A DNA stretch of 64,000 nt, from assembly GCF_022458985.1 (NCBI RefSeq), contig NC_061783.1, positions 4,556,413 to 4,620,412 of the forward strand, written 5' to 3'. Each line of letters begins with the position of its first letter. The first letter of the stretch is position 1. This document shows positions 26,375-38,300 of this stretch, piece by piece. This DNA comes from Mugil cephalus (taxonomy: Eukaryota; Chordata; Actinopteri; Mugiliformes; Mugilidae). A program made the position numbers and the translations under genes. The notes under the pieces are model-generated. The model was not told the origin of the DNA and searched no databases. It worked only from the letters and a program-made list of their open reading frames with translations.

Positions 26375-29300
26375 CTACACACTGGTTTCTTGAATCTGAC
26401 TCGCGCGGTACTCTTTCACCATTTTCTTCATGTTGTGGTCTGTCTTACAATCAGTTCTTCTGAGAAGAGTGTTTGATTCAGCAAATGGGTCAAATCTGGA
26501 CCTGTAAAAGAGTGTTCAGTCACCGACAATATACAAAGCCATGATGTAGCATCATGTTTTTTACCTTCAGTTAACAGTACCAGTGCTGCTTTTAATGAAT
26601 GGTTAGTAACAGTTTACTTGTATATTTACTATTAATTAAAACTAGTAAAATAAACAGTGTTATATATTATTATGTAATATCATACTCCTGGCTGTCTTGA
26701 TGATTACAGAGTAGCAAAACACAATTTCATTTTACTAATGTATAATGAGAATATATTAATAAATCAAATTTATTTATTCATTCATAATAAGACCAAATTC
26801 ACTGGTTGTAAAGACATTTTCCAAACAAATGTTTAAAAATGTATGCACTTGTATGTGCTTACTATTCATATGTTATCCATCTGAAAAATAACACAAACTG
26901 TAGCTAAATATGACTGAAATAATATGAAGACAACAATGTAATGTACAATAATACCCTTACATCTTCAGGTGTTTCTCAATGGCCTTCCGTTCATACACAG
27001 CTCCACGTTTTGTTCTCACAGGATCAACAAATAGCTTCTTGGTCAGTGGACAGATGAGATGTGGAGGTATGTACTGTTTCACAGGGTCTACCAGTTTCTT
27101 TTAGATAACAAAGAAGACAGTAATTATTAACATATGTCATAAGTTTACAGATGTGTTAACACATACAATTCTCAGAGAACCATGGTTCTAAGCCTTCTCT
27201 TTCAAAAGGTTTTCACAGTCCTTGGTTGTTTCTACAGTGTCTGTGTTCTAGTACTACCTTGGGTAGATGCAATAGGTCCACCTCTCATGGAATAAAACAA
27301 ACAAGCATCTTAATCTTCCAGTTTTGATCAGTTCAAATCAGCCTTAAGTCAGCTGAGCAAGTGGCAGTCGCACCACAGAAAGTAGTTCTTTTAGTACCAC
27401 TAACGTTTGTCAGACAGAAGTCTTCTGTATGTTTATTGGAGTAATCTGGAAATCGGTCATCATTCAGAATAATTAAGTATAGTAGCATGCTGTTTGCAAA
27501 TCCAAACTGCAAGTATCCAAACTGTGGTGCTTTGCTGGGATGGTTGCCAGTTTTTGAGGTGTACCTTGGATGCTGGCTGACAGAATGCAGAGTGTGTAAA
27601 GCTGAATATACAGAAGAAGATAGAAAGTAGTAACATTTCTTGTATAAGTGGTTGTGCCATAACTCTGAATAGTTCACTAAGTGTTTCTAGAATCACTTTA
27701 TAATTTACCTTCTCTATGTCATCCAGCGATTGTCCAGCAGTCTCTGCAGTATGCTTTTCGGCCTCTTGTTCATATGTCTTTTGATTGGTCAGGTATTCCT
27801 CAGCCAGAATGCTTCCACAGGCACAAGATAAGATAAGATGAGACAGAACACAACCTAGACAGGTTGCCAGTCAATAACAGAGCTCACACAGAAAGACAAA
27901 CTACTATTCAAATGTACAATTAAGAATCACAAATTAACATGTCTTTGGACTGTGGGAGGAAGCCAGAGCACCTGACCATGATATTTTTACTAATCATTAA
28001 GGTTAAAAGAAAAGTAATGGAAAAACATCATGTATCTTGATGCTCTGACTTTCCTGTAACCTTTTGCCCCAGTGGACCGCTGTGGCTCAGTAGGTAGAGT
28101 TGCTCAGGAGGTTAGCAGTTCAATCCCCCGTACAAGACAAGTACAAGTACAACTACAAGAGTACTTAAGCAAGACCCTGAACCTAATGTGTGTCTGACCT
28201 TCTTTACAAAAAATAAAACTTACACAGACACTGGTTAATCTGGTTTTCTCAGATTTGTTATAATGAAAGCACATTCAGTCAACGGTGTGTAAGGGTAATA
28301 TGATCTTACCTGTCTAATGGATCTTGAGGCTCGGGCGCAATCAGCAGTCCATACACAGCATCGAGGATATCTCTCATGGTGATTTGGGCATTGTAGTTCC
28401 GGTCAAATATGTTGTGGCATATGCGTCCCACACTGTTTATGTTGCAGTGGTATATCTTTATTCATGTTAAGAATAAAACTTGACGATATTTAATAGTGTA
28501 GAAATGGATACTAATTAGTACTAAGCTTTCTCAAAACATGATGCATTTGACTCCAGAACCTACAAATATATTATATATATATATATTATATATATTTATA
28601 TATTTATAATATATATATAATATATATAATATATATATATAAAACACACCAGAGGTTGAACGAGTTATGATTTTTTAGAGTCAACATCTACGTGGAGATG
28701 GTCAACACGTTGCAGACGACGTCACACGCCAACGTTAAGTTGACTTGTTTAAGCCTGAAGTATCATTCTGACAAGTCCAGTGTGCGGCTCTTGCTCTGCA
28801 AACTTTTTTCATATGGTGCATTCACTGACATCAAGGGCCAAAAACCACAGTGTCAACTAATAGAATATGTGATCAGTGACTAGTCGGCTTAAAGCACAAT
28901 ACTAAAGTCGATTAGTTTGTCCAACATACCTATGTCAGTTCTCATACTGGCACATCCCTACTTGTCTTGTACAAATTGTCCTGTGAAATGTTTAATGTGG
29001 TACTTACCAGCCAGCATCTTTAGAAAAGACAGAACAATTCCTTGAAGATCAAACCCATTCCTTCATACTCTATGATTCATTAAAGAGGGCCATTTATTTG
29101 GCAGGATACACGTGTGACAAAGCGAACGGTAGGAGGTTTCACTGGGTAGTCAGCTCCAAACTGACAGTACAGCTCAAAGGTTCCTTTCTCATAAGGAGTA
29201 TCCGGAGGCCCTTCCATGAGAATCTTCCAGAATGCTGAAAAGTTTAAAAATGAGTCACAGCAGTTGATGCATGGACCAATAGTTTTGATACTCAGTATTG

Positions 29301-32300
29301 ATTAAAGGGAAATTATACTGTATCAGACATTGCCTTAAACTTGTAATAGTAAATATTTGGGCAAAGACCAAGAAATAAATACATTGTTGTTGTCTTGATA
29401 AAATGAAGCTACACCTAATATACCAAATATCCAGTGAATCAAAACACCTTTTTTGTATAGTATGTGAGATGTGTTGCCAGAAAAGTTTCACATAAATTGT
29501 CCTTGTTTTCTAGTCAGTTACTAGTTTCTATGTGTGTAGTTTCTGTCTCTAAAAGTAAAAAGTAAATGCCTTGATCATCAACATGTGACTTACTGAAGTC
29601 AGATTCCAGTGGGTAGATAACAAAGTAGGGATGTGGGTCACAGTGCAGGCTCTTCAGCTCCTCCAGGATACGTTTGTCCTTTTCCATGAAACGTCCATCT
29701 TTGGCCTCCAGAATCTTCTTTTTCAGAGCACTAGTTGGAAAGGTCAGTATGAGTGTTTAAAATTCTATGACATGGGTAATTGAGACTCTATACAGGCAGT
29801 TCTACGTCTACACCTTCCTTATTAGTTTATGATTGTATGCCTGGTAGTGTTTCCAACAATATGTCATGTTAATCAAGTAATAGTTAAACAACCAACACGT
29901 TAAAAGGTGGGCTTTTGCATCTCAATTTTACTTTATAACAACATGTATATGACTGATAACCACCAGTGTAGTGCAAGTTAATGATAATAAGGAATTAGTT
30001 ACAAAAACTAAAGAAAAGACAATGTCAGATTTGATCTATCATTGAGCCCATTATTACTAACATTATTACTACGATGAGTAGTAAGGGGTGAAGAAACATT
30101 AGAACTCAATATACATACTTGGTAGTTACTTGTCTGAAAGCATTGACAGCAGCCATGTCTGCACAGTAGGGACTTTTTTGTGACTCAGTACCACAAAATG
30201 ACCCTCCTGAATCATCTCTGATTTGTAGTTTCAGGTACAGGTCTCACACCTGTACCTAAACTACAACTCACTAGTATATTTCTGTACATGATCTTGGTTA
30301 TCCATATTCCAAGGAAAGCTAGCTCATTGTCTAAGCTTTCAAATAAGTCATTTCATTAATTAATTCATTAATTAATATGAATAATAATCGTCTACTCCAG
30401 TTTCAGTCCAATAAGAGACAGACAAAGGTGAAATTGAAACATACTGCATTTCACACACCTTCTCAACAACTACATAATTACTAGCTGTGAAAGAAGTTCA
30501 CTATGTCACTTACCTCTGTGTCACTGCTACTTTATTGTTAATCTGGCTTGGCAAGGTAGTTTCTGGAGATTCATCGTACCCATGAGTGTCGAAGAAACCT
30601 TTAAGAAGGCTCTAAAAAATAACAAAGGCATGAAGGTCATGTTCTTTTTAATTGATTTACAACGATGTAGTCACATTATCAGATCACTTCAAGCTTAACT
30701 ACTGACAATAATTGATGTACTAACTTCAGTGATGGAGGATGGGTCAGCTTTGTCTCTCTGTTTCCGCATCTCTAAAGAAAGAACAGTCTCAATCTCAAAA
30801 AGCTTGAGACCATCTTTGCTTGTCTGTGGTTTGAAACAGCAGCCCCCTACAAGAAAAACAGATTATTAATGAACTGATGAACTCATGAATTAGTTGAAAT
30901 TCATTCAAACCAATATACCTCGTAATGAAGGTGACACAAATGGCAATTAAAATGTATATTTTGTAGTTTAAGGTCTCAGCTAAGTTTGTATCATTATTGT
31001 TCACCATTAACAAGTCAACATGTATTTGACTCAACTTCCTAAATACCTTAAATTCATCAGCATGATTAACTATTGCACCCCAGGTTTTGTTAATTTTAAA
31101 GTTTCAAGAAAAACTGTACCTGTCGTGATGCTGATTCCATGCAGAACATTGTTCTGCACTCCTCCAACAAGTACCGAGTCCACTATGATGTTAGATTTGA
31201 TCAAGTCAGCAGCAACCTGGGCTGGTTTGCTTGAGGATCTACATACAAATTTCAGATATGGTTTGAAAAACATAATAAGCAGGTGGTTTGCATACGTATG
31301 GTTTGTATTTGTTAAACATTTCATGACTAACCTGGTAACACACTAAATGATAAGTTTCTTAATGTTTTCCTACATACTGTATGTTACATACTGTACTTGC
31401 AAAAACTCTCAGCGGCAGAATATATTTGCTTGCTCTTTACTCACTACATTTATTTCTTGTAGAGTATGTCTTCCTTTCTGGGGACACAGCATTTGTGGTG
31501 TCAATTGTACCAGCCTGTTAATGAACAAGTAACTGGACACTCAAATGAATGAATGAATGAATGAAGTATTATTCCTATTCTATTCTATTCTATTCTATTC
31601 TATTCTATTCTATTCTATTCTATTCTATTCTATTCTAATTGATCTCAAGATGAATGTGTGTCCCCAATAGTAGCATACGTCAGTCAGTTTCCCTAACTAC
31701 AGCTTTCTTCACACTAAGCATAAACTCAACCTAATTCTTATGGGAAAAATACTAATTACATAAGTATTATGAGTATTATGGGGACTTGTGCCTTCTTTGT
31801 CTGCAAATTGTTCCAATTTATGTGATAACATACAAGGTGTTGTTCTGTTCATTGGCAAATGTGTGTACGTATGAGAATAACAGAACTGATAACTGAATAA
31901 TAATATTCAAGGTATGGAATTATAGGAGACTTGCATAGGAATGGAAACTTACCTAACATCATTTCCATCTGTGAGACACAAAATGCGAAGTCTACATTCT
32001 GGAAACAACTTCTTCACTTTTTCCAGCTCAAGCTTTCCGTGTTGTAGAGCATCATACAACACTGTACTTCCAGCTGCTTTAAGTGTGCGCACATGTTCCT
32101 ACAAAAACAAACACTTGCATCTATCATATCATCAATCATTTAAGTCTCAGATGTGCAAGGCTGAAGAAAGAGAGATTTGATGCACTCAATGTCTCTTTAC
32201 CTTAAAATTTTCAAGCGTTTCTGTAAATGTGTGGTGCATAGTCACTTTAGAGTCAAATGTCACAAGGCCAATGACATGGTGGAAATCATAAGCCATGGTT

Positions 32301-35300
32301 CGTGATGCAAAGTTGTCAAAAAGCTCCTTTACAGCCTGGATTTTCTCTATATCCACACTTCCATAGCATTTTCCAGCCATTGATGAGCTTGTATCTATCA
32401 GCACCTGATGAAATACAAATGCAAATTCATAGTGATGTTGACAGAAGATGACTCTGTCTACCATTTGTTAAATGAAGATTTGGCACCAGTTTCACTGCAC
32501 CCTCAAAGCTCAATAAATTCATAAATATAACAATTCAAACTTTTTATGCAACGTATATCAAATGATTTAGCATTTATCATCTGTCTCTTTTTAAATAATG
32601 AAAATTGAAATGGCTGAAACTACCAGTATTGCTTCCTTGGGAGTCCTGGTCGTCACAAAGGAATGGCTGTCCCTGCAGTCGCCAGTTCTGTATGAACAGT
32701 TCAAAATTTTATTTTGCATTCAATAAGATTATCTTAGTCCAGACAGTCCATGCAAATTATATTAAATAGTGTAATGTAGTAAATTATATTTACTTTTTAA
32801 CTCAGCTTCTGAGCATGAGGAACAAGAGACATAAAACAAACAGTACATACATGTACACGTAAGTATGTACACAAATGTGTAATGTCAAACTTCGCTTTAG
32901 TAATAATATATATGTTGATTTAACTATGTGATTATACAAAAACTACTACATAAATGGTACTCACTTAGCTGCCAATTCATTCACATCTAGGTGTTTGGTT
33001 TTGCCAGACAGGCAATCGTACACATCAATCAGCTGAGGCGTGGCTTTATTTTTGTTCAGATAAACACCAAGATTGTCTGTAAAAGATAAAAATATTTTAA
33101 AAAGGCAACAACATTTGCATCAGCAGCTGGTAGACTCAGTTCATATCACAATATGAGTCTGGTAACATCCATTTGGATTTCATTATATATTCAGATCGCT
33201 TTTTTAAAGCGATCTGCACACAACTAGACAGTCCAAATCAGAACAAATCAGAACAATTCAGTTGTGAAGAAATTTACCCCACGGTGCTCAGATGATGTGT
33301 ATGAATACTACTGTTACTCTCCTGTCCATCACCACATAAAGCCCGTCCAAACCTTTTGATTGACTGAGCAGACTATTGCTGCCGGGACATAATCAGTTCC
33401 CAACAGGGCTACTCCAGATCAACTTTCCACCACAAAAACAATTTTTTTTTCGGCAGGGAAGTTGGTCTTTCATGCTAAATGTGAGTGGATTAACTACCAC
33501 ACAACCTTACTGAATGTCCAAGCAGAAACACTGCAACCCCCTGTTTGTAGCAGGTAAGCCAAGCTACCTTTAAACACACGTGAAAATGCTATGTAAAACA
33601 AGTACACACTATGTGGTGTTGATTAGATATAGGAATATGATTATAAACAGTGCAAACAATATATCCTTTTTAACTTTTTAAAAGTTTAGTGTTTGTGTAA
33701 CCGTGTTTGCTCAACTGGCACTAATTACTAGCTAAACCAAGACCTTTGCTAATGACTGTTAGCTAAGATGACTGTTACTATTGTTAGTACATTAAACAGT
33801 TTTTGCATACTGAGACATTTTACAATTGGTCTTTCATGCTAAATGTGAGTGGATTAACTACCCCACAACCTCACTGAACTAATGCAGTCTACATTACTTG
33901 TTAATGCTTTGTAAAAGAAAATGACTTATGTGATTGTCACCGCAGCAATGGAATGAAAGTGGCTCCTAGTAAAAAGGTGAGGCTGCTGAAAAAATTACAG
34001 TTTCATTCAAAACTTACAAAATGGCAAGAGTGGAGTCACACTGCATCAACCAATTTTCTCACAGGTAGAAAGTTCCAGATGGAAACTTAGCGGTGAGCCA
34101 AGGACATTGGAGTTAGGTTGGAGTTAGAGTTAGCTCAGTGCACTCCCACTAGTGTGTGTGTGTGTGTGTGTGTACTTGTACAGCTATCTTTCTGAGAACC
34201 AGTTTAAGTTTTATTCCATCAGATTGAGGACATTTGTGTAAAGTGAGGACATTTTGGCTGGTCCTCGCTTTTTTGGCCTCACTTTTTGGCTGTTTTGAAG
34301 GTTAAAATTCAGTTTTAGGGTAAAGGTTGCAATTAGGTTATGGTTAGGGTTAGTGTTAGGGTTAGGTTTAGGCATTTAGTTGAGATTGTTAGGGTTAGGG
34401 TAAGGGGCTAGGGAATGCATTATGCCAATGTGTGAGTGTGTGTGTATTTGGCAAGTTTCTCTTATACAGTTTAACCTTAGGATCCACGTATTACCTCCAC
34501 TGAGGTAAACAAGACATGGGTCTTGAAATCCCAGATCCTTTAAAAGCAGTGGTGGAGTCACACGCAGTTGAGAGAAAGCTTTGATTTCTTCTGCCATGCT
34601 TCCAACGGTCTTCCCAGCGTTGATCTGAAAGCTGGAGTTAAATCACATGAATTGCTGAACTGGTTACTGTATTTTGAAGACTGTGAGTTCTGGCTAATAA
34701 ACACAAGGGAAGTTGATCGAGCAGTTATCTTCCTAACTTAATTATAGCTTTCTAAAATGAGTAAAAAGGAGTGTAGCAAATTTCACACACAAAGAATAAA
34801 TTCCTGATGGGAATTAGTTACCACATCTGATAACCAGCAAATTAAAACCAGCAAATATTTTGACATCTGGAGAATACAGGACATAGAAAAGAATATGAAA
34901 AAGCTTTAACACAAATGTGCCTTATTTCACTTCACAGTTTTCAAACATTTCATTAACAATTCATTTAATGTTACATACTTCTGACTAGTCACGCTGCCAT
35001 GTGAAATCCAAAGATGATATGTTGTGAGAGACGGTTGAACACTGAGTAAAATCTTCTCAATGTTGTCATCTCTCTTGAGTGAAGTTTCTCTCAAAACCTC
35101 TTCAGTGCAGTTTGGAATCTTCTCTCCATCTGATCATTTGAAAGATAAAAATAAATACCCCCGTATAACACATGATCATTGCCTAAGTTATACCTTTACA
35201 CTTTTGCAGTTGATCACATATATTTGTCATTATTAAGCATAATCCTTCTTTTCATAAGCAGTCCAACATTGCTTTCAACTGTTCCTCATGAAGCTTCCTT

Positions 35301-38300
35301 ATATATATGCAGACTAGGCTAATGTATAGAGAGTGTAGGTCAGGAAAGTTTAACAGATTTTGCCTTGTGATTTTTTTTTATTTTTTTTGCCTTACATTTG
35401 GGTCTTAAAGGGGAAATTAAACATACATGTTTTGGTTCTTGTATTGAGAACTAAAAGACAAAAGTTGCTAAAACTAAAGATTTTCCGTCATATTAGCAGG
35501 AAAGTGCACTCTTCTAATGACTATTCAGTTGACAAGTGTGAGCAACTAACTACTTGACAGCCCCAGGATGCCAGAATAGTCAGGGACAAGCAAAGGGGAA
35601 GTAATTTTATAGGACTCCCAAAGATCCTGTAAGATGGCTGATGTGGATTAATGTAATAAAATGAGAAGATGGAGCAGTGAGATCCCTTAAGAAACAGATT
35701 TCTCTTTTGTAGCTTGCACTTTCAGGGATAGTATCCAGCGTTTTTCAAGCATAATGTTTTGTTTATTTAGTATGTTTTTAACATGATGTCCAACAGATTT
35801 CTTTTCATAAAGGTAAGTTAGGTTAATGTTTATAACATGGATTATGAAGGGATGCTACTCATTCAGCACTAAAACTACTCACAATGAGAATTTGGGATTA
35901 AATAGTTACTTGTTTGTTGTGAGTACATTACAATGTATAATAAATACACTTGTATAATATAATAAAAACAACAGAATTCACAGAGTTAATGTCATAAAAG
36001 GTTGGCATATAACAGAGACTATTTAGTGCGTAATTTCTCCTTCAAATTGGATATAATCAGTGATATTGAATCCCAACATTATAACCCATGCCTTATGGTT
36101 AATGATACCAGTAACCAAAAAAGCAAAAATAGCAAGTATTTAAATTTTGCACGTACACTCACTACCAAGTTTGCTATTATACTTAAGATAATAGAAATAT
36201 GGGTTTTACTACCGTTTATTTTTTGCAGTACAACTGCTCTTTCCATGGCACCGGGTATTCCAGGTACAAGGACTGGTTCGCAGAAACGTTTGCCTTCTTC
36301 ATTCATCAGACAATATGGTGCGTAATCCTCATGTTCAGATGTCTCTTTCTATGAAAAAAATACAAAGCAGTGAAGTCTATCATGTCTCTGGAAAACCAAT
36401 GACAATCACGACAGGTATCATTTCCAGACCTGGAATACTGAATATACGTAATCCTGTATGATAAAGGTGTAGGAGCAGTATTCATATATTTTGAAGGACA
36501 AATGTGTGAACTAGTAATTCATGTATTAGTTCACTATAAATCACTTGAGAGCTAACTTGTTCCAAGGTATGCTTGGTGAACCCGTCTGCTTGGCTGATGG
36601 TACTAGTGTAGGTGCAACTACTGGGAGCTACAGTTGACCCAGAGTAAGTAATTTGGGGTCCATTATGTGGCTAGTGGGAGAGGCTGCTGTTGGCTTTTGA
36701 ACCACCAAATCATCCAGATAGAGGACAACTCCAGGGATGCCGACAAATATGATGGAACTTGTCTTCTTCAAGGGAATCTAGAAGTGGGCCTGGCAAAGGT
36801 CAGATTTTGAGGAGACATAGAATTTCTTCCACCATGTGTGTGTGGAGTGTGAGGGATCACAACCTTTTTTCAATAGCTTGACCTTTTCTTTGCCACTATC
36901 AGGCTCAATATCCAGGGTTAATGGTCAAAGTCATTGAGACAACCTGGGCCGCTGAACAGTTATCTATGAGTGAGAAATCCAAGTTACAGAACAAGTCAAA
37001 TAATGAATGACATGAGACACCTGCTCCCATACTGCACAAAGAAAGCCATCACACATATCATGACAATGTTGCTATAGTGGTTCTCTGGATGAGCTGATCA
37101 TACAGGGAATGCTTTGTTTTTGTAGAGCGTTGTGTTGTGTGCGCTGTGCTTGTTGGAAACTTTATCTCAGGAGAAATTCAACCTCTAAAAATGGCAATTC
37201 CCAGAACCCTAAACTAAACCTCACAACACATCCATGTGACGACATAGAGAAAAACAAACATTCTGCTCTGGTGTGGATGAACTGAAAGGATTTGACTGAT
37301 TAAACCTGGGTGAAATTCATAATTCATTTGAATTCATTTCACTGTACCTTCGCTTCTGACAGGAGATATGCCCAGCAGTGTATTGAATACTCAAAGACAT
37401 CAAGATCCTCAATGATCTTGTCACTGTGTGTTGTTCCAAGATTTGGCAAAAGCTCTCTGAAAAGCATGTACAAGCCTTCAACCACTGCGATCTAGAAAGA
37501 ACAAAAACAAGCTTATCTTAAAGCATTAAAGACACATTCTGCCTTCGTAATTATAAGCACAAGTAATATGACAGCATTCCATATTTTAAATAGTTTACCT
37601 TTTGATTCCTGGAGATGTTTTCATTCTTAATGAGTAATTGATACAAACTTTGGGCTAGGGGGTTGCATCCAGTTAACTTTCGTATATAACCGATCAAATT
37701 CTTTTGTACATCTACTGCAAATTTGGATTTCTAGAAGGAAAATAAACAAATAAATACAAATCATTAAAAAAACAATTGGATGGCAGCAGTTCTGATAAGC
37801 ATATTTCATCCAGTATTAAAATGTATTATTGGCATGCATGTCCTTTTCTAGTGAACAGTGATTTAATTAAAGAGATGATTGTACAGTTTGGCACACAGCT
37901 TACAATAATATAAAGAGATGACAGCAAGACACTGATTCCTTTGTGAGATTGTTGGACTGAGGGAACGACATCATCGGCGATGAAGAATGTAGTGGCAGAC
38001 TGGGGCTCCTCAGCAAATGTGGACAGTGAGAAGTACACCGTTGACCCCTCTGAGATTCCACAACTTTCCAGTGTGTTTCCACTGCCGGTCTCACCTCTGA
38101 AAATTAGGTTTTTAAGTCTGTTAAAAAACATTACTGATGCTGTGTGGTAATGGATGATATCTCTGTTAATATGAATCACACACACACAAAAAAATCCTTA
38201 CTTGTAATGAAGGACATGCGCAGGGATTCCACTTTCATTTGCAAGTTTGTTCTTCAGATTAGCTATGGTGTAACTTGTCAAATTCACTGTCACCTCAAAG

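Noticed and set aside
26961-27097. SP-RING (Nse2-type) or RING reading of the C-terminal domain
   Set aside because: The zinc-binding Cys/His residues are absent (G-A-V-Y where SP-RING has C-G-H), while the CPLT...DPV...G..YER pattern fits a U-box.
28081-28130. tRNA gene candidate with A- and B-box-like motifs
   Set aside because: No acceptor stem or cloverleaf forms, the boxes are mutated and a SINE-type tail follows; called a decayed SINE.
34330-34400. TTAGGG units that look like an interstitial telomere
   Set aside because: The units are irregular and embedded in the fixed order of a common fish interspersed repeat, so no telomere fusion is needed.
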